Below are positions 52,437 to 63,390 of a DNA stretch of 64,000 nucleotides, one piece after another. Position 1 is the first letter of the stretch, and each line of letters begins with the position of its first letter. The notes below the pieces were generated by a model. That model worked only from the letters and a program-made list of their open reading frames with translations, made no database searches and was not told the origin of the DNA. The DNA is from Lotus japonicus (Eukaryota; Streptophyta; Magnoliopsida; Fabales; Fabaceae): positions 23,604,780 through 23,668,779 of the forward strand of contig NC_080041.1 of assembly GCF_012489685.1 (NCBI RefSeq), given 5' to 3'. Both the position numbers and the translations under genes were made by a program.

Positions 52437-52642
52437 TTAATGACTCATGTCATGTCCTTCCAAGCTCAAAGCATTACAAGGCAGTATACACATACAAACA
52501 CAGAGCACACCATAGCTAACTAAGTAACCGAGGACCAAGTCCACATCCATGTGTAACAACAACAAAGTAGCAGCCATCGATAAATATAGAGCAAAAAAAA
52601 AACAAAGGTATTTTGTTGGGGTTCATTTCAAAGCCCTTTTCA

Positions 52643-53075
<433 letters not shown>

Positions 53076-53267
53076 TTCTGTTACTTTTTTATTAGTAAAG
53101 TTAAATGATTTTAAGAAGAAACCCTTTTATGTGGACTTTGGACAGTTTTTTCCCAGTGTTGTAGTGCTTTACTAATATTTTTTTCAAAGGCCAAATTTAC
53201 ACACTTTCTGATTAGAATGTTCTGAAGATGCATCACTAATCACTGTTGGTTTTCCTTTATTTTTCAG

Positions 53268-54335
53268 GAAATGATGGGACTTGCGTCCTTCATGTTGGAT
53301 CAATCAAGAAAAGAAGCCGAGTATTGCATGGAAAATGCTTTCAGCACATATTTAGTATGTATGGTTTATTTTAGATCACGATAATGAATAATTAAGATGC
53401 TTTTCAAGAAGATGCTCTGCTTTTGCTATATTTCTTTCATATTCTGTTTTTGGTTAATAAGCTTAATATGTCCAGAAACTTGGGTCAGCAAAATGCTACA
53501 AGATGTGGCCTGTGGTGGATAGAAATGTTGAAGGCACGAGATCTATATAAGGAGGCAGCTACTGTTTATTTTCGTATTTGTGGTGAGGTAGTACTTTTTT
53601 TAAAATAAAATAAACCCTAGTAATTTGGGAATATTATGTTCTTTGTTGACCAATTCCTTGTCTTAGGATATCCTACATTCTGCTGTGATGCTTGAACAAG
53701 CATCGTACTGCTACTTGGTATCAAAACCCTCCATGTTACGCAAATATGGATTTTATCTAGTGCTTTCCGGTGAGCAGTATAAAAAGAGTGATCAGGCATG
53801 GGGTGCCAACAACATGCAGATTTCTACGCGCTTCCAATATTGACGATTCATTTGCTTTTTCTTACTAATTATCTGCCATTACCGTTGCCATGTTCAGATC
53901 AAACATGCAATTCGAACATACAGAAGTGCTCTTGCTGTTTGCAGAGGAACTACTTGGAGTTACATCAATGATCATGTTCATTTCCATATAGGACAGTAAG
54001 TTAGACTTAGTTTGGCAATAGTATATTATGGTTTTATCAAAAAGCATGACATTTACTTTCTTTGAATGACTACAATTTCCATAAACAACAGTAACAGTAA
54101 CAACGGGGTCAATGTTGAAAGCATTGATATGAATATCATGTTTCCTTTGATAGGCTACTGTCACTGCTCACTTGTAACTAAATTTTCAGGCTAACACTAG
54201 AGAAGATCTGTGGCACTCTTTGGAAGAAGAAATGATACCATCATTCTCTGGTGCCAAGTCTAATTGGTTGGAGTTGCAATCAAAGCTTATCTCAACAAAG
54301 CACGTACAGTCAATCAAATGTCTGTGTCGTGGGAG
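53268..54335 (+). pseudogene. TRAPPC8 (TRS85-like) gene fragment with introns
   Basis: TRAPPC8 is a subunit of the TRAPP vesicle-tethering complex. Five exons are recognisable: 53268-53354 (EMMGLASFMLDQSRKEAEYC), 53476-53587 (GQQNATRCGLWWIEMLKARD), 53667-53795 (DILHSAVMLEQASYCYL), 53898-about 53996 (IKHAIRTYRSAL ... HFHIGQ) and 54189-54335 (EDLWHSLEEEMIPSF). Defects: exon 2 is 112 nt and is frameshifted at its start (an 8-nt loss would explain it), exon 4 runs into a damaged donor with TAA, and exon 5 has a further frameshift near its end. From family knowledge, exons between HIGQ and the SLEEEM segment are missing. Exon 3 ends at a GC donor. The CACTA element sits in the donor of exon 5. Introns show it is a DNA-level fragment, not a retrocopy. 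Confidence 0.88.
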
Positions 54336-55831
54336 GTATCACTACTAGAAAACACGGGATTTAGCGGCGGTTGAATAGCGGCGGTTTAAATGTTTTACTT
54401 GGAGGCGGTTGGGCAACCGATGGGAAATGGAGTCGGTTGTTTTAACTTACTGGCGGTTGAAACCGCCAGAAAATTATTTATAGTTAAAAAAAAAACTAAA
54501 AAAACTAAACCTATTATTTCAGATCCAAATCGCACCTCACTCCTCAACCTCACTCTTCACTCATTCATTCTCTCTCTGTTCATTCTCTCTCACTGTCCTC
54601 CACCACCGTTCTCCACCACCGTGCTCCGACACCGTTCTTCGCCACCGTTCTCCGCCGTCGCCGTTCTCCGCTCTTTGGCAATCGTCCCTCTCCCTCGGCA
54701 CCATTGTTCTCCGCCACCTCCGATCTATTCGATCTCCGCCATCGTTCCCCACCGTCGCTGTTCTCCGCTCTTTGGCAAGGCGAGTTTTATTCAATCATCT
54801 TTGTTTTCTTCGATTGCAAATCTGAGATAACTCTTTACTTTGATTTCAAATCTGAAAATCATTGATCTCTTCACTTTGATTTCAAATCTGAAAATCTAGG
54901 GTTGTGTGTAGTCTGATTTTTGTTAATTTTTGTAGAATCTGAAGAAGTGATGGAATCTGAAGTTGATTCAATCTAAAGTTCCTCTGCAATCGGTATTACC
55001 ATCTCTCTTTCTTCCTATTTGTTGATTGATACTGTTTGTGACTGTTGCTTGTCTAATGTATTGTTGTGCATGTTTCTCTTGATCTTTAAAGTCACAAGGG
55101 ATATGAATTTTAGTGAAACTTTGATTCCAATTCGCCCTCTGAATTCATATAGAATCCGTTTTGGATTTGAATTCCTCATTGCACATTGTGTTCTATTTAA
55201 AGTCCTAGTTATCTTCTCGCGGGTGAAGTGTCATCAGGTTTCATTTCTGTTATTCTGTTAGATGGTTCTGATCTTTGGCAATTGTATCATATTCTTAAAT
55301 CTTTTCCCTTTGAAGAAAATGTTCAATTTTGGGGAAATATGAATGCTGGATGGCTGCAACAAGAAAAATACATACCAGCAAGGGATATGAATTTTAACTG
55401 TGTAGAGAACATGAGATTTGGTATTGCTGTTTTCATGTAACCAAGTGAAACATATTAGAGGCTGTAGAAAGTGATTTAAGTATAATTATGAGGTTAATAA
55501 TTGGTTTGATATTAGTGTCTTGATTTGGTACCGAAGATCAACGTTAAAAGCTTGATATTAGCTTGTGGGATTGTTGTCTTGTTCATGACAGCCATATTAA
55601 CTCTTTGGGACTGCTCTTAGTTTATTAATAGTTTACTGCTAATGTTTCTTAAATTTCAAAATAATAAATAAATTGTATTGGGTGTCTTGGGGAGATCCAT
55701 CAAAGCTCCTGCTCTGTTCCAAATGGGTGTTTAGCTTTCTTTTATGTTTTAATTATGTTAAGTTTATATTTACCAAGTTTACATTCTATTACTTATTATT
55801 ACTGAAACCAAGTTTTTCTTTTTGATAGATT

Positions 55832-56470
55832 ATGAATGATAGTTCTATTGCACACTCTGATGATATTTGTGCCCTCGCACAAGGCCCGCTTCAACAAGCC
55901 AGAAGGTTTACTGCATATAATGTTAATGGATATAAATTCCGAACCTTACAACGTGAGCAAGGGATGAAAACTCAGAATAGTGGTGTGTTTTGTAGCTCTG
56001 GAACAAAGAGCTATGCAAGTACAAGTGACAATAGGCCAACAGAAGGTTTAGTGCCTTATTATGGGAAACTGGTTGACATTATTGAATTAAGCTACCATGG
56101 TCAATTTATGGTGACTTTGTTTAAATGTCAGTGGGCTAACACTACAAATTTTAGATTGATGAAAAAGGATGTATTGGGGTTCACTTCTATAAGCTTTTCT
56201 CATTTAATCCATACGGGTGATCGGGAAGATGATGAGCCATACATTCAAGCTTCTGAAGGTCAGCTAGTGTATTATGTGGAGGATAAGATGGATGAAGGAT
56301 GGTATACCCCAGTACATCTAAAACCAAGAGACTTGTTTGACATGGGTGAGGGTCCGATAGAAACAACTTATGAGAGTGAGCCATATCATCAACAAAGTGA
56401 CATGCATTGGTCAGATGATAACATCGAAGATCAATTATTCAGGCCTGGAGTACTTGTGGAATTTGATTGA
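55832..56470 (+). CDS. CACTA transposon DUF4216-domain protein (C-terminal TNP2 part)
   Basis: A 212-residue open frame. RRFTAYNVNGYKFRT and YYGKLVDIIELSYHGQFMVT are typical of DUF4216 (PF13952), which normally forms the C-terminal portion of the En/Spm TNP2-like transposase. The segment LGFTSISFSHLIHTGDR and the closing QLVYYVEDKMDEGWYTPVHL also fit. The catalytic N-terminal region of TNP2 is not seen upstream, so on its own this should not catalyse transposition. The first exon could lie upstream, with 55832 as an internal ATG. Confidence 0.85.
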   Translation: MNDSSIAHSDDICALAQGPLQQARRFTAYNVNGYKFRTLQREQGMKTQNSGVFCSSGTKSYASTSDNRPTEGLVPYYGKLVDIIELSYHGQFMVTLFKCQWANTTNFRLMKKDVLGFTSISFSHLIHTGDREDDEPYIQASEGQLVYYVEDKMDEGWYTPVHLKPRDLFDMGEGPIETTYESEPYHQQSDMHWSDDNIEDQLFRPGVLVEFD

Positions 56471-56547
56471 GCTTTTTGTGTTTAGGTTTTTGTAATCAAC
56501 AAAGTTCCAACTTCATGCTTACAATATGTTACTGTTTTTTTAAGTCG

Positions 56548-58035
56548 TGAAGAAAATATCAGAAATCCTCCATTGTCAATTCCACCAACAGAGTGGGCTG
56601 CCTTTATAGATTATCGATTGGAAGAGGACACTATGGTATTATTTTATTTAAATTTTAAATGGTTTGACAATCACAATGAAACTTACTTTATTTGGTGCTT
56701 GTGTGTAGAAAAAAAGCAAACAAAATGCAGCAAATAGAGCAAAGCTTACGATTAACCATACCGGTGGCTCTAAGAAACTAAAGAGAAGAAGTGAAGAGAT
56801 TGTAAGTATTTTGAAATTATATGTTAAATGAAGTTAGACATTTTATCCCTATTTTGTGTACTTAACATTTAAAATTGTGATTCTCTCTAATAGATGAGTC
56901 AAACTGGGAAACCAGTGAGTAGGGGCACCTTATATATAGAAACTCATAAGAGAAGGGATGGGAGCTACATTAATGAAGAGGCTCGACAAGTTTGTGTAAG
57001 TATTTATCTCTCTCCTTATGTTTATGTTGAAGTTTAGCTTCAAATGTAAGTGATTATGTTGAAACATCTGCACTTGTTTACTTGACATCTGAATTTCTGA
57101 TTTGATTATGAGAAAAGAGAAACTGATTTAATTTGAACATGTTATTAGGATTTGTCTTAGAAGTAGCGTCTGAGTTTATGAGTCTTTAACTGGTTCATGT
57201 CATGATAAATAATAATGGATGTTTTTGCTAATACATTGTGTAGGAGAAGATTGCTGAAATTGAGAGTCAGGGAACTGCTCCTGTAGAAGTCGCAATTGAT
57301 GACTCTCTTGGACAAGTAAAGGGAGCAGAACGTTATGGTCGTGTCCGAGGTGTCAGCTTTGGAGCTTGCCCTTCACAATTTTTTGGATCTAAATACCAGC
57401 GATTCAATGGTTCTTCTAGTAATCCAATTGACCATAACCGTATTACTCAATTAGAAAATGAACTCAAACAAGAAAGACTTTTATCCAAAGCAAGGGATGA
57501 AAAATTGAGCAAAATAGAGATGTTACTTGCTCATGTTCTTTCGAATGCTTCAATTTCCATTCCACCGGATCTAGCCAATGGGCTAGATAACATTGTAAGC
57601 TATACTTGTCAATACATGTATTATGATAAATGCCTTTCATACTTTTCTTTGATGTGTTTACAATATTACTCCCTCCGGTCCTATTTATAAGCATGAAAGA
57701 GAAGAAAAACCTTGGTCTTTTTTATAAGAACCAAATGAAAGTTTGAGCTATATTAATTAATTTTTTCCAATGATGCCCTTATTAATTCTAACTTGTAAAA
57801 TGTGTCTCATTAATTATTCTCTCTCTTTCCCACTTTCCAACACTAATAACAAAGGGTAATTTTGGTAGTTCATTTTGATTTAAGACAAATTTAATGCATT
57901 TTATCTAGTTTAACTACATTTCTTAAACTATGTGAATTTTTTTTTTGTTGCTTATAAATAGGACCGGAGGGAGTAATAAACTGCTCTTTTATATTTTTTG
58001 CAGCAACAATCTCCTAGTCATCACCAATCAAAGTA
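56548..58035 (+). CDS. CACTA transposon Transposase_24 (Ptta/En/Spm) protein
   Basis: A spliced frame is visible with exons about 56548-56635, 56709-56801, 56894-56995, 57244-57594 and 58004-58035 (TAA). It reads IPPTEWAAFIDYRLEED, then KKSKQNAANRAKLTINHTGG, TLYIETHKRRDGSYINEEAR and RYGRVRGVSFGACPSQFFGS, ending in a coiled-coil-like Q/E/K stretch (TQLENELKQERLLSKARDEK). This is the plant Transposase_24 (PF03004) layout, likely the accessory DNA-binding protein of the element. The start is not resolved; exons may extend 5' or join the DUF4216 frame. A Stowaway-like MITE sits in the last intron (57595-58003). Confidence 0.85.
57669..57973. mobile_element. Stowaway (Tc1/mariner) MITE inside the CACTA element
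   Basis: CTCCCTCCGGTCCTATTTAT at 57669 is inverted at 57954-57973, with TA on each side (57667-57668 and 57974-57975). Size is 305 bp. This is the common plant Stowaway terminus. It lies in the last intron of the Transposase_24 frame, so it inserted after or independently of the CACTA arrival. Confidence 0.92.
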
Positions 58036-60019
58036 AAGAAAAGGTATAACATAGCTCTTTGTCGTGGCAATTAATAATGCTTATTCTATTGACTTGCTAT
58101 TTTCTCTGACGAACAATGATCAGATCTGTGATCATTGCTATTCAGTTGTCCTTAGAGCTTTTGAATCTATTTAGATTAGAATGACATTCTGCTGAAGAAG
58201 TAACTGTTAATAGATTTTAGTAAAAATACGCTATTCTAATTATTTGAAACACTGAATCAAACATAGGCATAGTAATGTTAACCACACCAGTAGCTGCTTC
58301 TGTATAGTTCATCTGGATTCTCATCCAAGTTTTGAGAAACATAGAATATAGAATTTCTGTCCAATTCATTCTAGCACAGTTTAACACATTCTTCTATTTA
58401 TGTTTGTAGAAACCTGGAGGAGCTGAGTTGCTGTCAAGATCACTTGTAGGAAATAAACATGGGGAATAAAACACAAACTCTGAGTGAACTTTGGTCTGTG
58501 TATAGATTCTGCTTCATGTTTAATTGTAGTCTTCAAGGGCAATGGATGAGACCATGTTGCTTGATATATTTGTTATGATGTGATCCTTTCCAGTTATCTT
58601 TCATGATCACTTGTAGGTTTGCTGTGGATTGTTGAATTTAGTGCGTGTGAGCATGCCAATTGAATGCATCGAATCTTAGTTAGTTTTATTTGAGTAACTC
58701 ATTAATGCTCAAAAATAACTATGAAGTAAACATGTGGATTTGGGATTAGAGCTTCCTTATTTGTAATATAAGATGATCCTACCAGTGGAGAATATTGTCC
58801 AACTACATGTTGCTTTTTTTTATTTGGTATTTTTTATCTTTGCTTTCCTTATTTGTAATATAAGATGTTCCTCTTGCAATTGTTCTATTGCAGGTTACAG
58901 GTTTTGGTTATGAATATTGTGATCATGGTATGAATTTATCAAAAATTCTTAAAAGTAATATAATAAAATGAGTAGCTTGTCTTTACACTCTATTGTATAT
59001 TCTTAAAAAGTAGTCATATTTTAAAATGCCTTCTATTTTTAAAAATCTAAAAGAAATTTGATTTATAATTTAAAAAGCTATCAATTGTGGTGTCAAAATG
59101 AACTTCTATTGATTTATAATTTAGAATCAAACATGTAATATTTGCACCAACTATTTGTTATTACGTGAGAGTCAAAATTGATAGTATACAATTGGATAAT
59201 GTATATATGTCCTTTTAGATGAAGAAGCTAGTAATAGATGAAATTAAGGACCAGTTAATAAGAAAGGATAATTAATAAGGAATCGCAAACAGAAGGAAAT
59301 AGGGGAAAATGGTGCACTTGATCAATCATAGTCTGAACCCACCAACTGCCACTTCTTATATAAAAAAACATTTCTTTTTCTCTTTATTCCTTTTTCTCCC
59401 TTTCAATATTCACATGCACACATGGTTTGCACAGTTAGAATAAGAAATTTTGGAAACTTGATTGCCATTTTTTCTATTGCTTAGATCACATCTAAGACAC
59501 CTTTGGTTTCTTGAAAGTGAAAACTTTGGTTACTTGTGTCCAAGCCTTTGTGAAAATGTTATTATGTATTTGGGATTGATAAATATATATCATATGTCTA
59601 GGAAATATGCTAGGGCACTAGATAAAAGTCATTATGCTTTTATTAAATAAAAGTCGAAAGTAGAAATTCCAAAAAAAAAAATGATGAGGTTATCGCGGCG
59701 GTTTAAACCGACGCCATAAATGCAGAACAAGTTGCAGCGGTTTAAACCGCCAAAAAAGTATGAGATAAAATGCTTTATTAACTCACGTCGGTTGCAACCG
59801 ATGTTATGTTTTAGTTGATCCTTAGCGGCGGTTTAAACCGCCGCTAAAAATTTAGCGGCGGTTATTCCGGCGGTTGCTAAAAAACGACGTTAAGGTGACT
59901 CGCGGCGCTAAAAACTGTGACGGTTGGACAACCGACGGGAGATTGTTTTTGCGGCGGTTTAAACCGCCGCTATATACAATTCCAACCGCCGCAAAATAGC
60001 GCTTTTTGGTGTAGTGTAT

Positions 60020-60540
60020 GTGGTATAATTTCATATGAAGTTGTATTTTAATCACTATATCATTTTATTTCACTTTAATGTCTTTCCAAGATTTTTTCTG
60101 CGCTCCTGATTATTTGCGTTATAAATATTTATGAACTTGTAAAATTTTTACTGTTTGCTAACTAGTATAGTTGAAAATATACCTTGAAAATTTTGCATGT
60201 CTCATGGTAATTATATGTATATTTTATTACCCGATTACTCAGTCTCAGTATTATAGAAGAGGAATAGGCTGGAGCAGAATCACTGATTCCATTCATTTGG
60301 GCAATTAAATTGGAGTTCTCAGTTTATGAAGCAATGGATTTTCACTTGAAATTAAATTAAAATATTTGATGACATTTGGACTACCTTTTGTAAATTCTGT
60401 TGATGTTAGTTTACATTTTAAATTGACATTTCTAACATTTTCTATTAGTAACATATTAAGGATGACTCCATAACTGTAAACTTAAAATTAAAGAAAGATC
60501 TAGTTTTAATTCTCCATCCTATGTTATTATTGACATATAA
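60020..60540. other. TRAPPC8 relic flank, no gene recognised
   Basis: The sequence resumes TATGTGGTATAATTTC, continuing the intron after the last TRAPPC8-like exon. No further TRAPPC8 exon was found. Otherwise plain AT-rich sequence. Confidence 0.5.
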
Positions 60541-60542
60541 GC

Positions 60543-60695
60543 GCAGGCTGCGACATAGATAGTTCGGAATCCATACATAGCACAGCCCTAGTAGGCTGCG
60601 ACATAGATAGTTTGGAATGCATAGAGAACACTACACTAGTAGGCTGCGACACAGATAGTTTGGAATCCATACATAACAATACACTAGTTTATACA
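60543..60695. repeat. Three tandem ~55-bp repeats in the inhibitor gene 3' flank
   Basis: AGGCTGCGACATAGATAGTT occurs at about 60545 and 60593, and with one change (ACACAGATAG) at 60642. Each is followed by GGAATCCATACATA-type sequence and then ACACTAG. The units differ by small indels. They lie 10-160 bp beyond the stop codon of the small inhibitor gene and are probably in its 3' UTR. Confidence 0.85.
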
Positions 60696-60702
60696 CGGCT
60701 AA

Positions 60703-61225
60703 TCAAAGATTGATCAACTGCATTTCAAGATTCTCTGTACCGCAGCAGCTGCGGAGATTATAGGTCCTATTGTTCTCTCTTACACTATAAACACCTGGTT
60801 GGTCTGCAGATTAAAACAAAATGCAGCAACTGTTAAATATCAGAAAACACACATATGTAGACAAAAGAGAATCAGAAATAAACTGATGAATATGCATTAA
60901 TCAAAATGATGATAACGAAAAAAGCAAAGAGAAATTTACTTGAAATTTGATGAGCCTGGTCTGGAGTAAGGTTAACAGCAGTGAAGCCGTCTCCATCACC
61001 ATAAGCTACCACGAAAGCCTTCTTGGCAGCCTCCTCACTGCCAAGGACCGTGGAGAGGGTTCGGATGTAGTAAGCCATAGGGTCCTCGTTTTGGGGCTTC
61101 TCAGTGTGGACTCGGTGAATCGTATGGGGGACGCCGGCGGAAGAGGACATGGTGGCGCGGGCCATGTAAATCAAAGGAGAAGAGGCTGATTTCAGGAACA
61201 AACGCCGCAGCGGCTGCGTCATCAT
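60703..61225 (-). CDS. Subtilase propeptide-like (inhibitor I9) small protein
   Basis: A free-standing I9 domain protein, similar to the Arabidopsis SPI-1 type of subtilase-propeptide-like inhibitors, which bind and restrain plant subtilases. Two coding exons on the minus strand: 60940-61225 and 60703-60803; the junction is GT-AG in phase; 128 aa. The I9 pattern is visible: PHTIHRVHTEKPQNEDPMAYY, LSTVLGSEEAAKKAFVVAYG, DGFTAVNLTPDQAHQIS and NQPGVYSVRENNRTYNLRS. The first 24 residues from the ATG at 61225 (MMTQPLRRLFLKSASSPLIY) are basic and could be an organelle transit peptide. The alternative ATG at 61153 (MSSSAGVPH) gives the usual family length. The exon 2 tail CCGTENLEMQLINL is unusual. 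Confidence 0.85.
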
Positions 61226-61419
61226 CTTTGATTGATTGATTTGGGGAAGAAGAAGAAGAATTATATGTATTGTTGCTGTATTGAGCCTTCTATTTGGGCT
61301 TTAAACTAGAATTTATAAGAACCTTCATAGGTGTTGTGATTATTTATCCAATGGCCAAATAACATCCATATTTTTTTGGTAAGAAAATAACTTCCTCTTG
61401 TTCGTCACAATAGATATAA

Positions 61420-62001
61420 GGGAAAAACTAAGATACAGTACCATTCATACAGTTGTTACTGTTTTCCAATAAAAAAACGACACCTGTCCCATTAATTATT
61501 TTTTTCATTCTTCACTTCTTTCCCTGTAACAAGTCATTGTCTTCTCTTGCTTGGTGGGTCGTACGAAATAAGGGATTCACGATCTCCGGCGGCTCTTGTT
61601 CTTGCTGGCCCCTTTTCTCCATCTTTGTTATCAATTGAAGCGGTGCGGACGACTGAGTGTTGGTGAGGCATGGAGCCATGAAGAATGGAAAGCCAATGTT
61701 GAACTTGCAAGATGAAGAGGAGGAAACGTACTCTGTAGCAGCAAAAGCATGAAGAAAGTATTGATTGGAGAGAGAGCATTAACATTTCAGCCAAAGAATT
61801 GACAATATGAATTGGATCCAAAGTGAGATTTGACAACTGAAGTATCTTTGATTGGAATTCAAAAACGCAGAAACCAGTTGCATTACCGTGACTTGTTACA
61901 GGAAAAGCAATTAAAAATGAAAAAAATATTAATGGGACAGATGCCATCTTTGTATTGGAAAACAGTACCAACTGGTTGGTACTGAATCTAAGTTTTTCCC
62001 T
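61420..62001. mobile_element. MITE with ~120-bp inverted arms and 8-bp TSD
   Basis: GGGAAAAACTAAGATACAGT and its inverted right counterpart (ending AAGTTTTTCCCT) continue through ACTGTTTTCCAATA and CTGTCCCATTAAT in both arms. AGATATAA flanks both sides (61412-61419 and 62002-62009). The middle (about 61560-61870) is unrelated unique-looking sequence; the 169-codon minus frame there has no recognised domain. It may be a MULE- or hAT-type element with a captured insert. Confidence 0.8.
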
Positions 62002-62084
62002 AGATATAACTCCTCTCATTTCATACATCCTCTTATTTCTCACAATAGATATAGAGGTTAATTGTGAAAATTATTTACACTGAA

Positions 62085-62240
62085 ATCCAATCATGGTATG
62101 CAATGTAGGATTAGTAGTTATATTTCTCTTTTATTTTATTTTAATTAAATAATTAATTGTTGATGTGGCAGAAATCAATTGAATGTTCCGTGTAGAGAAA
62201 GTTTACGCTGACAATGCATATCAATTGAATTCATAGATAT
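62085..62240. repeat. Degenerate relative of the MITE at 28271-28453
   Basis: TTACACTGAAATCCAATCAT, ATGTAGG and TTGATGTGGCAGAAATCAAT appear in the same order as TTACACTGACAACCAATCAC, ATGTAGG and CTGATGTGGCAAAATTCAAT at 28291-28400. The ends are eroded. No coding capacity. Confidence 0.55.
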
Positions 62241-62504
62241 AACTGCTCTCTTTTGATACATCCTCTTGTTTTTTTTTTTTGGGTAAATGGTACGCTAAAC
62301 ATAGCTTCCCAAATAACATGCATATTTTTTTGGTAAAAAAAAACGGGCCAAGCCCAAACAATGAAGAGTCCCAACTACGCGAATCACCTCATCACTGTAT
62401 CATTGACCTGCTTATCAAAAAAAAAAAAACTGTATCATTGACCTATTAAAAACATCATTGACCTTGTCCAAAAAGAAAACAGTATCATTGGCCAAGAGAA
62501 AACA

Positions 62505-63388
62505 TTTGTATCCTTCCGAATCAATCAACAAAGCAGACACTGTTTTGCTGCGAAAGGAACATTGTCCCTTACAGAATCAATCAACAAAAGCAACACACTA
62601 TACTTGTAAGAATTTTGTCACAAGTAAAAAATTACTTTACTAGTATATTTTGAAATTTTTATCCCATAACAACAAAGGAAGGTGTGATATTACAATGTCT
62701 AGTGTTCGTGTCTTGTGAGTGAAAAAAATTCATACCGGGAGAGTTAGTCTCACAATGATGTAGATGTTTATGAACAAGATTGCCTCCCGTGGAGGATACC
62801 GGTAAGCACAACAAAAGGAAGCTAAGATATAACAACTTTTACATGTGAAAAAAAAAATTGGATATTAACAGTCACTTTCTTTTTCATCCTATTACTACTC
62901 ATTTCTCTTATGTATTTTGACCTAGAATCTAAACCTGCCATTGTCTTTTTTCTTCTGCTTCTTCTCCGTCGCTTCCTTCGTGCACGATGGTCGGATATGA
63001 GCGTTGGATACCAGCAAAGGTACTCCAACGCTCAAGTAAGTAAGAATAGAAAGTTAATTAAATTAAATTTACTGTATAAGATATATTCATAACTTTATAA
63101 ATATTTTTTTTATAAAATCGGTCCGATCAGTGACCCATTGATCCAGTACCCCAATTGAGTTGATGACTGAGCCAATTTTTAAAACCCTGATTTATCTGAT
63201 CTTTTGCTGGTCCGAAAAATCCACAATGTTGTATCCCTTCATGAGGTGGTCGTTGAAGGGACAAGGGACATGTGTCATCGCCCTATTCTTCATCGGTCTT
63301 CGTGTACAGTTATCATGAAATCGCTCAATGATAATCAGTTATGATGACCCGGAGGTATTCTAGTCTTTTTGAGTCTTTTCTTTATTTT
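62505..63388. repeat. Paralogous segment P2 (uninterrupted copy)
   Basis: This copy matches the four separated pieces of P1 (44203-50327) as one continuous stretch of about 0.9 kb. It supplies the pre-insertion sequence at three points: AGAATTTTGTCACAA once, CCGGTAAG once and AAATTAAATTTACTG without an insert. The 68-codon minus frame at 62822-63028 is not conserved as coding in P1. Confidence 0.9.
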
Positions 63389-63390
63389 TA

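Larger units (their letters stand above)
54340..60016 (+). mobile_element. CACTA (En/Spm) transposon, internally deleted
   Basis: The left end CACTACTAGAAAA and right end TTTTTGGTGTAGTG are CACTA termini, flanked by TAT (54337-54339 and 60017-60019). Both ends carry subterminal GCGGCGGTTTAAACCGCCGC-type motifs (54361-54480 and 59690-60000), the expected transposase-binding repeats. The interior encodes a DUF4216 protein and a Transposase_24-type protein, but no TNP2 catalytic (DDE) region was found, so it needs an autonomous partner. 54480-54830 is a pyrimidine-rich leader with a non-specific open frame. 54830-55830 and 58040-59680 hold no recognised gene. The insertion interrupts the TRAPPC8 relic. 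Confidence 0.95.

Noticed and set aside
54390..54830. 146-codon frame, Pro/Ser/His-rich
   Set aside because: It begins in the CACTA subterminal repeats and runs through a pyrimidine-rich leader; no domain and low-complexity composition.
61534..62043. 169-codon minus-strand frame
   Set aside because: It crosses both an inverted-repeat arm and the middle of a MITE-like element; no recognisable domain and no intact splice context.
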